From: Rikenellaceae bacterium
Lineage (GTDB): Bacteria; Bacteroidota; Bacteroidia; Bacteroidales; Rikenellaceae
Reading direction: 5' to 3'
Assembly: GCA_020859745.1 (NCBI GenBank)
Contig: JAJBVQ010000109.1
Location: forward strand, 1-14,112
DNA: 14,112 nucleotides
The stretch's first letter is position 1; every line of letters begins with the position of its first letter. The translations under genes and the position numbers were made by a program. Below the pieces are notes generated by a model. The model ran no database searches. It saw only the letters and a program-made list of their open reading frames with translations, and was not told the origin of the DNA. This document shows positions 7,211-13,967 of this stretch, piece by piece.

Positions 7211-7292
7211 GGGAGAGCCGCGCCTCTACTCGGCGGCAAGGGACCTATTCCCCGTACATCGCCTTGCCGCGGCACCCCGGCGAGGCTCTCCC
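7211..7292. repeat. 82-nt two-tier hairpin element
   Basis: Nested stems: GGGAGAGCC (7211-7219) with GGCTCTCCC (7284-7292), CGCC (7221-7224) with GGCG (7279-7282), and GCGGCAAGG (7233-7241) with CCTTGCCGC (7262-7270), all exact. It begins 10 bases after the stop of the small minus-strand ORF. On the minus strand it is followed by TTCTTATT, so it may act as an unusually large terminator or a stable 3' RNA structure. Confidence 0.65.
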
Positions 7293-7302
7293 GGTCGGAT
7301 AT

Positions 7303-7473
7303 TCAGTCGCTCGTCCGGGAGACCGGCTCCCCGGAACGGGTTTCGTAAAGGATGGTATACTGCACCCGGCGCACGCGCGGAGCTGCTGTTCGCGCCGGGC
7401 GGGCCGACCCGGCGGCGGGCGGTAAGAGTAGCAGGAGCGGCAGGGCTATACCGTATAAGGTCTTTGCATTCAT
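7303..7473 (-). CDS. possible small secreted basic peptide
   Basis: 56 residues from the ATG at 7473. A classic signal-peptide layout is seen: MNAK, a hydrophobic run YGIALPLLLLLPPAAGSA, then a short basic mature part of about 33 residues (RPARTAAPRVRRVQYTILYE...). There is no homology I recognise. It begins 10 bases after the stop of the CxxC mini-ORF (7484) on the same strand, as if in an operon, and ends just before the large hairpin at 7211-7292. GC-rich DNA produces chance ORFs of this size, so the signal-peptide pattern is the only support. It may also be the remnant of a longer gene. Confidence 0.35.
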   Translation of the reverse strand: MNAKTLYGIALPLLLLLPPAAGSARPARTAAPRVRRVQYTILYETRSGEPVSRTSD

Positions 7474-7483
7474 AGTTCTGTCT

Positions 7484-7648
7484 CTATCGGATAACATAAG
7501 AGAAGGTTACCCCTATTTTAGCGGGGCCGAAATAGTTTTCCGTATAATTACCGATATGCCTGCCGCATTTCCTGCATTCGTATTTGTCGTATTTTAGGCG
7601 GGCGTAACCCCCGCCGACCGTCGCGTATATCGTTTTTATTCTGGCTAT
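7484..7648 (-). pseudogene. CxxC mini-protein without a normal start codon (decayed gene or non-ATG start)
   Basis: In this frame the minus strand reads about 54 residues of protein-like sequence rich in Tyr, Lys and Gly, with a zinc-knuckle-like CRKCGRHIG after YARLKYDKYE, ending GPAKIGVTFSYVIR and a TAG stop. Composition is much more natural than the surrounding chance frames. No ATG or GTG starts it. The frame could begin at ATA (7648), which would give MARIKTIY if once ATG, or at TTG (7696). A TAGCTTTG promoter box (7701-7694, full TAnnTTTG) lies just upstream, compatible with a start near 7648 but not with the TTG. It is either a gene that lost its start codon or one using a rare start. 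Confidence 0.35.
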
Positions 7649-7815
7649 CGTTCTTGCGGCGGGATGAAAAAAATGTCCTTTCCGCCTCTTGTGCAAAGCT
7701 ACACCCGGAAGGGCGTGAATTTGTGACTTATTCGGAGTATCTGCGGGGGGCCGGGTGTCTGATTGGCCTTTTCCGCCGAATCGGGTTTCACGATTTCGGA
7801 AGCCCATGAAAAAAT

Positions 7816-7831
7816 TGGCACGGAAGTTGCA
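7816..7831 (+). promoter_or_regulatory. consensus sigma-54 (RpoN) promoter
   Basis: TGGCACG-GAAG-TTGCA matches the -24/-12 consensus TGGCACG-N4-TTGCW at every fixed position, with GG at 7817-7818 and GC at 7829-7830 (12-bp phase). The transcription start should be at about 7842, giving a leader of about 60 nt before the ATG at 7905. An enhancer-binding activator would be required. The inverted repeat ACACCCGG (7701-7708) / CCGGGTGT (7751-7758), 58-115 bp upstream of -24, is a possible activator site. Confidence 0.75.
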
Positions 7832-7904
7832 TTTTTCGAAACAAACGGCGTCTCCGGTTTCGTTTTCCGGTAAATTTCCGTCCGTAATTATCAATTCGAA
7901 AACT

Positions 7905-8867
7905 ATGCTTGCCGAAACCATAAACAACGAGCTGATCGAGGCCATGCGCGAAAAGCTGCCTGAAGGGGTCAATCTGGCCGGACTGCTGATGGACACCCTG
8001 TATATCGGCAAGGAGGCCGTCTACCGCCGCCTGCGCGGCGAAGTGCCATTCACGCTGGCCGAAGCGGCCACCGTCTCGCGGAAGATGGGCATCTCGCTGG
8101 ACAAGCTCCTGGGAGCCGCTTTCAACGGGAACGCCCTGTTCAACCTCAATATCGTGCAGCACGGCGACCCGATGGAAACCTACTACACGATCCTGTCCGG
8201 TTACGTGGAGACGTTCCGGAAACTGGAGAATGCCTCCTATTCGGAGCTGGGAACCTCGTCGAACATCATTCCGCAGACTTCCTACCTGAAATACGACGCG
8301 CTGGCCAAATTCCGCCTTTTCAAATGGCTGTACCAGCATGAAAGCGCCGATTTCACGAAATGCTACGAGGAGACTGTACTGCCGCAAAAACTGCTCGACC
8401 GGCAGAAAGAGTTCGTCTCCTGCGCCCAGCAGGTCAAATCGACCTGCCACGTGTGGGACAAGATGATGTTCCAGCACCTGGTCAATGACATCAAGTATTT
8501 TGCGGGCGTCCACCTGATCAGCGACGAGAATGTCCGGTTGATGAAGCAGGAGTTGCTGGAGCTGATCGACGAGCTGGAGGGGATCGCCTCGAAAGGTCAG
8601 TTCGCCTCGGGCAACGACGTGCAGATCTTTATTTCGAACATCAATTTCGAGGCCACGTACAGCTATCTGGAGTCGGGTCCCTTGCAGCTGGCGCTGATTC
8701 GGGTCTATTCGATCAACTCGATCACCTCGCACGACCCGGAGGTATTTTGCAGCATCAAGGCGTGGATACAGTCGCTCCGGAAATTTTCGACCCTGATCTC
8801 CCAAAGCGGCGAGATGCAGCGCATCCTGTTCTTCAAGCGCCAGCGGGAGATCGTCGCCGAACTCTGA
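7905..8867 (+). CDS. putative helix-turn-helix regulator, paralogue of 8880-9827
   Basis: 320 residues from the ATG at 7905. The frame is open to 7755, but the paralogue aligns only from about MLAETINNEL, and the sigma-54 promoter at 7816 lies inside the longer frame. Residues about 24-70 (LAGLLMDTLYIGKEAVYRRLRGEVPFTLAEAATVSRKMGISLDKLLG) read as a lambda-repressor/BetR-like helix-turn-helix. The remaining 250 residues are a helical domain with no motif known to me, ending in a block shared with the paralogue (STLISQSGEMQRI, then FFxxQRE). No membrane segment or signal peptide, so cytosolic. Probably a DNA-binding regulator with a C-terminal sensing or dimerisation domain; targets unknown. Confidence 0.75.
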   Translation: MLAETINNELIEAMREKLPEGVNLAGLLMDTLYIGKEAVYRRLRGEVPFTLAEAATVSRKMGISLDKLLGAAFNGNALFNLNIVQHGDPMETYYTILSGYVETFRKLENASYSELGTSSNIIPQTSYLKYDALAKFRLFKWLYQHESADFTKCYEETVLPQKLLDRQKEFVSCAQQVKSTCHVWDKMMFQHLVNDIKYFAGVHLISDENVRLMKQELLELIDELEGIASKGQFASGNDVQIFISNINFEATYSYLESGPLQLALIRVYSINSITSHDPEVFCSIKAWIQSLRKFSTLISQSGEMQRILFFKRQREIVAEL

Positions 8868-8960
8868 TCCGGGTAGCTTTTACAGCGTCTCCACGTACTC
8901 CCGCTGTTGGGCGAAAAAGGCGATCCGCTGCATCTCGCCGCTTTGGGAGATCAGCGTCGA
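8787..8960. repeat. 35-bp inverted repeat formed by the 3' ends of the paralogous genes
   Basis: Arms 8787-8821 and 8926-8960 are reverse complements with 34 of 35 matches, separated by 104 bp that hold both stop codons. Each arm encodes the shared STLISQSGEMQR block of its gene. Elsewhere the paralogues differ freely at synonymous sites, so this block is unusually conserved at DNA level. No ordinary terminator was seen in the 12-bp gap between the stops. Confidence 0.8.
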
Positions 8961-9827
8961 GTGGCGTTTGAGCGACTTGATCCACTCCTTCTGCATCCGG
9001 CAGATGTGCGGGTTCTGCGAATCCATGAAATTGATGGAGTAGACCCGGAACAAGCTGGTCTGGAACCCCGTCTTTTCGACATAGCTGTAGGCCGTCTCGA
9101 AAAAGATGTTCGACAGGTAGATGTCCAGCCTGTTGCCGTTCTGGAAAGTGCCCTGTACGCAGAAACCCTCCACCTCGTTCAGCAGGTGTTGCAGCTCCCC
9201 CTTGATCTTCTCCACGTCCATATCGCTGATCAGCCCGAGTCCCCGAAAATAGCGCACCTCTTCCACGAAGGAGCGGAACACGTTGCCGTCCCAGATGAAC
9301 GCCGTGCGGCCCGCATGCCGGATCGCGTCGATCAGCCGTTCCTGCAGCCCGATCAACTCCTGCGGCACGTCGATGGACGACAGGTCGCCCATCTTGTCCA
9401 GCCGCTCGTTCTGGAACATCCAGCGGGCCAGCCGGAACCGAGACAGGTACTCGTAAGGCGCGTAAAAGGTGAAGGGCAGGGTGTTGGAGGCCGTCCCCAC
9501 TATGCTGGTCGGGTCGTTGGCCAGGTAGGTGAAGAGCTTGAGGTAGCGTTCGGCGATCAGCGTGTAGTTCTGGATCGGGTCGGGCGACATGAGCAGTTTG
9601 AAGTCGAAACTTTCGTGCGAGCAGGTGTCGCCCGCGATCTGGTCCAGCGAGAGGCCCAGGTGGCGCGCGGCCGCCGCCATCTCGTCGAACGAGAAGGGCA
9701 CCTCGCCCCGCAGCCGCCGGTAAACCGCCTCGCGGCCGATGCAGAGCACCTCGGTGAGCGTTCCGGCCAGGTTCTCGCCGGCGGGGAGCCGTTCGCGGAA
9801 CAGCTTCACTAATTTGTCGGTTTTCAT
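8880..9827 (-). CDS. putative helix-turn-helix regulator, convergent paralogue of 7905-8867
   Basis: 315 residues. It aligns over its whole length with the 7905-8867 product: the N-terminal helix-turn-helix region (LAGTLTEVLCIGREAVYRRLRGEVPFSFDEMAAAARHLGLSLDQIAG, about residues 20-66), shared middle landmarks (a GTASN motif, RFRL/RW, LISD, a G-F-NG stretch, FETAYSY, FRVYSIN) and the C-terminal STLISQSGEMQRI-FF-QRE block. Cytosolic; no signal or membrane segment. The ATG at 9827 is chosen because it aligns with the paralogue start. Unlike its partner, no sigma-54 promoter is seen upstream, and no clear TAnnTTTG box was found, so the two are probably expressed under different conditions. Regulatory role is inferred. 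Confidence 0.75.
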   Translation of the reverse strand: MKTDKLVKLFRERLPAGENLAGTLTEVLCIGREAVYRRLRGEVPFSFDEMAAAARHLGLSLDQIAGDTCSHESFDFKLLMSPDPIQNYTLIAERYLKLFTYLANDPTSIVGTASNTLPFTFYAPYEYLSRFRLARWMFQNERLDKMGDLSSIDVPQELIGLQERLIDAIRHAGRTAFIWDGNVFRSFVEEVRYFRGLGLISDMDVEKIKGELQHLLNEVEGFCVQGTFQNGNRLDIYLSNIFFETAYSYVEKTGFQTSLFRVYSINFMDSQNPHICRMQKEWIKSLKRHSTLISQSGEMQRIAFFAQQREYVETL

Positions 9828-10303
9828 AGGTTATACTCTTTGTAAATAAGTTCTTTCATCATCCCGGAACCGGCTTGGGGCCGCCGGACGGTCTCCTTCG
9901 GAAATTGCCGCCGCGGGTCGTTATCCGCCAGTAAGGGACGCATTCGTCCTATCCTTATCCCAAACGCATGCCAGAGGCTGCGGCCGTGTCGCGGAATCCG
10001 GAATCTTATGCCTGTGCAGCAATGACTTTGGCGATATGCGGGGCTTTTTCCGGGACGATACAAATATGCGTTTTGATAGCGGATGATTTGTGCTTCATCC
10101 GGAGACCGGAATGCGAAATAAGGTTCTAATCCCGTCGTTTCCTGCGTTCAAGATGACGGAAAACGACAACGGACAGCCATTGGCTGTCCGTTGTGTCATT
10201 TACCGTAACCGGGCGTTTCCGGGGTTGCGGAATCCGGTTCCCGGGTTATTTCCTCCCTTCCCCGGCGGGAAAGATATTCTGCTTGTTCCCGAAGTCTGAG
10301 GTT
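9828..10303. other. intergenic region of 476 bp without a convincing gene
   Basis: Between two minus-strand genes. It contains the terminator at 10166-10194 and two small dyads: GGACG-CATT-CGTCC (9936-9949), a possible operator for the 9827 gene, and GGATGA/TCATCC (10081-10100). No coding sequence on either strand looks real. Confidence 0.6.
10166..10194 (-). terminator. intrinsic terminator for the TlpA-like gene
   Basis: Perfect 13-bp stem ACAACGGACAGCC/GGCTGTCCGTTGT with a 3-base loop. On the minus strand it is followed by CGTTTTCC. It lies 110 bases past the stop at 10304 of the minus-strand gene. Confidence 0.75.
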
Positions 10304-11344
10304 TTAGCGTATATGCTTGGCGATCTCTATTTCGATCGCGTCGCCGCGCAGGTCTCGGGCCAGTATCGTCCCGTCCGGGCCGATCAGGATGATGTGCGGA
10401 ATGCCCTGCACCCCGTACAGGTCGCGTACCACGTCATTCGAGTCGATGATCTGCGGCCACGTGATGTTCAGATCCTTCACCGCTTTACCCAGGTTCTTCG
10501 CCTTGTCCCACACGAACAGACCCAGTACCTCCAGCCCCTTGTCCTTGTACTTTTCATAAGCCTTCGCAACGACCGGCGTCTCCTGCCGGCACGGGCCGCA
10601 CCACGAAGCCCAGAAATCCACCAGCACATATTTCCCCTTTCCGGCATAGTCCGAGAGTTTCACCGCCCGGCCCGTGCTGTCCGTCCCTTCGAAATCGACG
10701 AATGTTTTGCCCGGAGCCGTCGTCAGCAGGGCTTCCTTGAACTTTTTGATGTTTTTCAGCGGGACGAAATCGCGCACCGCCGGGCCGCCTTCCCGGTAAA
10801 GGGCGAGATACTGCTCCGGGGGTATGCCGTAAGAGATATCCCACAGCGCATTGGCCCCGAAAGCGTTATCCTTGTTGGCCTTGAACGAAGCGGTGACCGC
10901 AGCCGTATACTGCTCGCCGCGAGCTTTGCCCCGCTTCATCTTTTCCTCCCGGGTGAGGGTGGTGTCGGCCCAGAGTTTGTCCTGCGCTTCATAGTGCTTC
11001 TGCATCCGGTCGATCAGCACCGCCAGCGAATCGTTCAGCGGCGTGCCGCCCACCAGCTTCGGGTTGCTGAGATCCACCGTGATCGTGCCCGGCTCGGCGA
11101 TGATATTGGCGTAGCTCCGGCCGTGTTCCAGCCGTCGCATCCCCTTGTCGCTGCGCGTGAAGGTGAACTTGCCGTCGCGCACCACCGCGCTGTCCAGCGT
11201 CCGGTTCTGCTCGTACTCGGTCATGTAGACCGTCTTGCCGTTCAGGTCGGCGGGCGCCGTGCCCCGGACGGTGTAGCTTTGCGCGTGCGTTGCGCCGAAG
11301 CCCGTTGCGGCCAGCGCCGCGGTTAAGATCAGTGATTTCATCAT
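10304..11344 (-). CDS. TlpA-like thiol-disulfide oxidoreductase with N-terminal DUF4369-like domain
   Basis: 346 residues. A signal peptide is visible (MMKSLILTAALAATGFGATHA, cleavage near residue 21), so the protein works outside the cytoplasm. Residues about 23-115 form the DUF4369-like beta domain (YTVRGTAPADLNGKTVYMTEY) common in Bacteroidetes; about 116-205 is a helical linker; about 212-345 is a thioredoxin/AhpC-TSA fold with active site WCGPC (Cys249, Cys252) and cis-Pro316 in GIPHIIL. Such proteins reduce or shuffle disulfides in exported proteins or cytochrome c maturation; the partner is not evident. The two overlapping ATGs at 11344 and 11341 are both possible. It is divergent from the transporter gene at 11522. 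The contrast with the cysteine-free thioredoxin fold at 1878-3785 is clear. Confidence 0.92.
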   Translation of the reverse strand: MMKSLILTAALAATGFGATHAQSYTVRGTAPADLNGKTVYMTEYEQNRTLDSAVVRDGKFTFTRSDKGMRRLEHGRSYANIIAEPGTITVDLSNPKLVGGTPLNDSLAVLIDRMQKHYEAQDKLWADTTLTREEKMKRGKARGEQYTAAVTASFKANKDNAFGANALWDISYGIPPEQYLALYREGGPAVRDFVPLKNIKKFKEALLTTAPGKTFVDFEGTDSTGRAVKLSDYAGKGKYVLVDFWASWCGPCRQETPVVAKAYEKYKDKGLEVLGLFVWDKAKNLGKAVKDLNITWPQIIDSNDVVRDLYGVQGIPHIILIGPDGTILARDLRGDAIEIEIAKHIR

Positions 11345-11368
11345 TGGGTTTGGGTTTTAATACGCTCA

Positions 11369-11376
11369 TAAAAGTA
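11369..11376 (-). promoter_or_regulatory. possible -7 box for the TlpA-like gene
   Basis: The minus strand reads TACTTTTA, one mismatch from TAnnTTTG, 25 bases before the ATG at 11344. No strong TTTG box is visible upstream. Confidence 0.4.
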
Positions 11377-11481
11377 ATGATTTTCCCCTGCCGATATCCT
11401 TCCGGGGGAGCTTAACATTCGCTTAACCTAAAAATCAGGCAGGCTTAACGCTTTCGAAACCCGGACGTAACATAGCCGAAA

Positions 11482-11489
11482 TAGTTTTG
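11482..11489 (+). promoter_or_regulatory. -7 box for the transporter-phnX unit
   Basis: TAGTTTTG is a full TAnnTTTG match, 32 bases before the ATG at 11522. The TTTG counterpart is not evident at 19-20 bases, so it may be weak or activator-dependent. Confidence 0.45.
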
Positions 11490-11521
11490 TAACATCGAAT
11501 CAAGGTTACAGAATCCGGATT

Positions 11522-12871
11522 ATGACCGCACGCCAACTCCGCAGCCGCCGCCTGCTTTCCGACACCCTGTTCGTCCTTTGGGGCGGCGGGGCCGCGCTGC
11601 TCTGCTACTCGTTGGTTTACGCCCTGCGCAAACCCTACACTGCCGCCGGGTTCGACGGCATCGAGATTTTCGGCATCGACTACAAAGTGGCCGTCACCGT
11701 GACCCAGATCGTCGGCTACCTGATCGCCAAGTTCGCCGGGATCAAGATCATTTCCGAGCTTCGGCGGCCCCGGCGGCTCGCCTTTATCGCTTCTATGGGG
11801 CTTATGGCCGAGTTGGCGCTGGTAGCTTTCGGGCTGCTGCCCCGGCCGTGGAACATGTTTGCCATGTTTTTCAACGGCCTCGCGCTGGGGTGCATGTGGG
11901 GCGTGATCTTCAGCTTTATCGAAGGCCGCCGGCTCACCGACCTGCTGGCCAGCCTGCTGGGGATCAGCATCGTGGTCAGCTCCGGCACCGCCAAATCGCT
12001 GGGGCTGTTCGCCATGAACAACCTCGGGATCAGTGAATTCTGGATGCCCGCCGTGATCGGCGGCATCGCCTTTCCGCTGCTCTGCCTGCTGGCGTGGACT
12101 CTCAGCCGGTTGCCGCAGCCCAGTAAAAAGGATATTAAGCAAAAGAGTGAGCGCATGGTGATGGACGGCGCAGGACGCCGGCGCGTCCTGCGCCAGTTTC
12201 TCCCGATCCTGACCCTGCTTTTCGTGGGCAACCTGCTGCTGGTGATGCTGCGCGACGTGAAGGAAGATTTCCTGGTCAATATCTTCGATACTACCGGTTA
12301 TTCGTCGTGGTTTTTCGCCCGGCTGGACAGCGTCGTGACGGGCATTATCTTGTTGTTGTTCGCCGGGATGACCCTCGTGAAAAAGAATATCCGGGCTTTG
12401 GCCATTCTTTTGGTGCTGGTGGTCGCCGGCTCCGTCGTGATGGCGGTCGTCTCGTTCGGGTACGACACCGTGAAGCTCAGTCCCGTGACTTGGCTGTTCG
12501 TGCAGAGCCTCTGCCTCTATATCGGTTACCTGGCGTTCCAGACCCTCTTTTTCGACCGCTTTATCGCCTGTTTCAAGGTGAAAGGCAACGTCGGCTTCTT
12601 TATCGCCACCATCGACGCCATCGGCTATACGGGTACGGTCTGTGTGCTGATGATCCGGGAGTTCGGAACACCCCACCTCGACTGGCTCGCTTTCTATAAT
12701 GTGCTGGCCGGGTGCGTCGGAGTGTTCTGCGGAGCGGCATTCTTAATAACTTTGGTGCTGATTCTGCGGCGGTACCGGAAAGAGCATGCCGCAGTGCGTG
12801 AACCGCAGGGGATCAGCGTGTATCATCCCGCCCGTGTGGCGGCCGGCGCGGCGGAACCGCAGGCGGTTTAA
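11522..12871 (+). CDS. MFS/OPA-like transporter, DUF5690-type, probably for phosphonates or phosphate esters
   Basis: 449 residues with about 12 hydrophobic segments and a long basic loop in the middle (about residues 200-222, SKKDIKQKSERM...GRRR), the two-halves plan of the major facilitator superfamily. The N-terminal YSLVYALRKPYTAA (about 29-42) resembles the Y-x-x-R-K motif of organophosphate:phosphate antiporters such as GlpT and UhpT. It looks like the DUF5690 family, which I recall next to phosphonate-degradation genes in Bacteroidetes. Inner membrane. The next gene on the same strand is phnX, 162 bases on, so the natural inference is uptake or exchange of 2-aminoethylphosphonate or a related compound. 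The start ATG at 11522 follows the promoter box at 11482-11489 by 32 bases. The substrate is not proven by sequence. Confidence 0.82.
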   Translation: MTARQLRSRRLLSDTLFVLWGGGAALLCYSLVYALRKPYTAAGFDGIEIFGIDYKVAVTVTQIVGYLIAKFAGIKIISELRRPRRLAFIASMGLMAELALVAFGLLPRPWNMFAMFFNGLALGCMWGVIFSFIEGRRLTDLLASLLGISIVVSSGTAKSLGLFAMNNLGISEFWMPAVIGGIAFPLLCLLAWTLSRLPQPSKKDIKQKSERMVMDGAGRRRVLRQFLPILTLLFVGNLLLVMLRDVKEDFLVNIFDTTGYSSWFFARLDSVVTGIILLLFAGMTLVKKNIRALAILLVLVVAGSVVMAVVSFGYDTVKLSPVTWLFVQSLCLYIGYLAFQTLFFDRFIACFKVKGNVGFFIATIDAIGYTGTVCVLMIREFGTPHLDWLAFYNVLAGCVGVFCGAAFLITLVLILRRYRKEHAAVREPQGISVYHPARVAAGAAEPQAV

Positions 12872-12913
12872 ATGCAAAATGCTCATTATGAAAAGAAATC
12901 TGTTTTGGACCCG

Positions 12914-12996
12914 GCCTGGCAACGCCAGGCTGTTGGCCCGCAGCCACCCCCGGCGAAGGGCCAAAGTCGCTTCGCTCCTGGCCCTCCGCTGGCTGC
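12914..12996. repeat. hairpin-rich intergenic element between transporter and phnX
   Basis: Within the 162-bp gap: GCCTGGC/GCCAGGC (12914-12930, 3-base loop), then nested GCAGCCA (12940-12946) with TGGCTGC (12990-12996) around AGGGCCA (12957-12963) with TGGCCCT (12979-12985). It shares the block GCCCTCCRCTGG (12981-12992) and a GGGCCA-loop arrangement with the element at 13850-13913 downstream of phnX, so both look like copies of one dispersed non-coding repeat. It may also reduce read-through into phnX. Confidence 0.6.
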
Positions 12997-13033
12997 GAGC
13001 CGAATACATAGATTCTACAAACTAAACCAAAAT

Positions 13034-13825
13034 ATGAAACAAGTACAGGGTATCGTGATGGACTGGGCCGGGACGGCCGTCGATTTCGGGTGTTTCGCAC
13101 CGTTGGGAGCTTTCCTCAAAATGTTCCGGGAGTGGAGCATCGACATCAGTTACGCGCAGGCGCGCGAGCCGATGGGGATGCTCAAGATCGACCATATCCG
13201 GACGATCCTGCAAATGGCCGATGTGGATGCGAAATTCCGCGCCGCGCACGGCCGCGCGTGGAACGAAGAGGACGTGAAAGCGATGAACGCCGCTTTCGAA
13301 AAACACCTGTTCGCCTCGCTGTCCGAATATACCGACCCGATCCCCGGCGTGATCGGCACCATCGCCGAGCTGCGGGCCAAAGGACTGAAGGTCGGCTCGA
13401 CGACCGGTTTCACCGCCGCCATGATGGAGGTCGTCCGTCCCGCCGCAGCGGCCAAGGGCTACCGGGTGGATAATCTGGTGACTCCGGACGGCCTCCCTGC
13501 CGGACGGCCCGCGCCCTATATGATCTACAAGAATATGATCGACCTGGCGATCGACTCGCCGGACTGCGTGGTGAAGGTTGGCGACACGATGGCCGACATC
13601 CGCGAGGGGCTGAACGCCAAAGTGTGGTCGGTGGGAATCGTGACGGGCAGCAACGAACTCGGCCTCGACGAAGCCGAATACGCCGCTATGCCCCCCGCCC
13701 AGCTGGCCGAAATGAAAGCCAAAGTGCGCCACAAGATGATCGCCGCCGGCGCTGACTTCGTGCTGGACAACATCACGGAGCTGCCGGCCTGCATCGAGGG
13801 GATAGACGCCAGGATGAATGAATAA
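13034..13825 (+). CDS. phnX: phosphonoacetaldehyde hydrolase (phosphonatase)
   Basis: 263 residues, the normal size of PhnX, a cytosolic HAD enzyme that splits phosphonoacetaldehyde into acetaldehyde and phosphate, the last step of 2-aminoethylphosphonate use. The hallmark DWAGT motif is at residues 10-14 with nucleophile Asp10. Lys51 in MGMLKIDHIR is the Schiff-base lysine unique to the family. Further landmarks are KVGSTTGFT (119-127), Arg158 in GRPAPYMIYKNM, and the Mg-binding KVGDTMADI (Asp184). The frame is open upstream to 12872, but those 54 codons run through hairpin DNA and precede the conserved MKQVQGIVMDWAGT start, so 13034 is used. PhnW, which makes the substrate, is expected nearby but is not in the window. 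The last 13 codons are duplicated downstream. Confidence 0.96.
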   Translation: MKQVQGIVMDWAGTAVDFGCFAPLGAFLKMFREWSIDISYAQAREPMGMLKIDHIRTILQMADVDAKFRAAHGRAWNEEDVKAMNAAFEKHLFASLSEYTDPIPGVIGTIAELRAKGLKVGSTTGFTAAMMEVVRPAAAAKGYRVDNLVTPDGLPAGRPAPYMIYKNMIDLAIDSPDCVVKVGDTMADIREGLNAKVWSVGIVTGSNELGLDEAEYAAMPPAQLAEMKAKVRHKMIAAGADFVLDNITELPACIEGIDARMNE

Positions 13826-13857
13826 CTATTGTTACGGCAGCGGGCCAGTCCGGAACC
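13788..13857 (+). repeat. direct repeat copy 1: 3' end of phnX plus downstream sequence
   Basis: Starts CCTGCATCGAG, covers the last 13 phnX codons and stop, and runs through ATAACTATTGTTACGGCAG to GGAACC. It matches copy 2 (13968-14036) at an offset of exactly 180 bp: 48 of the first 53 positions are identical, with a less similar tail. Confidence 0.85.
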
Positions 13858-13913
13858 AGTGGCGGGCCAGACGAGCGTAGCGAGTTGCAGCCCTCCACTG
13901 GGGGTGGTTCCGG
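13850..13913. repeat. hairpin element downstream of phnX
   Basis: CCGGAACCA (13850-13858) pairs exactly with TGGTTCCGG (13905-13913), with inner complementarity CCAGTGG/CCACTGG (13856-13862/13895-13901) and GGGC/GCCC (13864-13867/13890-13893). Its right half carries GCCCTCCACTGG, shared with 12981-12992. It may terminate phnX transcription, although no T-tract follows. Confidence 0.6.
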
Positions 13914-13967
13914 GCTGTGCGACCCAAAGGTCGCAAAAAGCCTGAAACCAATTGACCGGGTTCCCCG

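Noticed and set aside
7105..7334. CRISPR array or integron attC array
   Set aside because: The hairpins differ in sequence and spacing, with no repeated unit, cas genes or integrase.
7755..7904. 50-codon upstream extension of the plus-strand regulator
   Set aside because: The paralogue starts at the equivalent of 7905, and the sigma-54 promoter with its expected start near 7842 falls within the extension.
9824..10063. 79-codon minus-strand frame overlapping the 9827 start by ATGA, ending MMKELIYKEYNL
   Set aside because: The end looks like a possible leader peptide coupled to the next gene, but the rest is not protein-like and there is no promoter or attenuator structure to support it.
12872..13033. 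54-codon N-terminal extension of phnX starting directly after the transporter stop
   Set aside because: It reads through the hairpin repeat at 12914-12996, and PhnX proteins begin just before the DWAGT motif, as at 13034.
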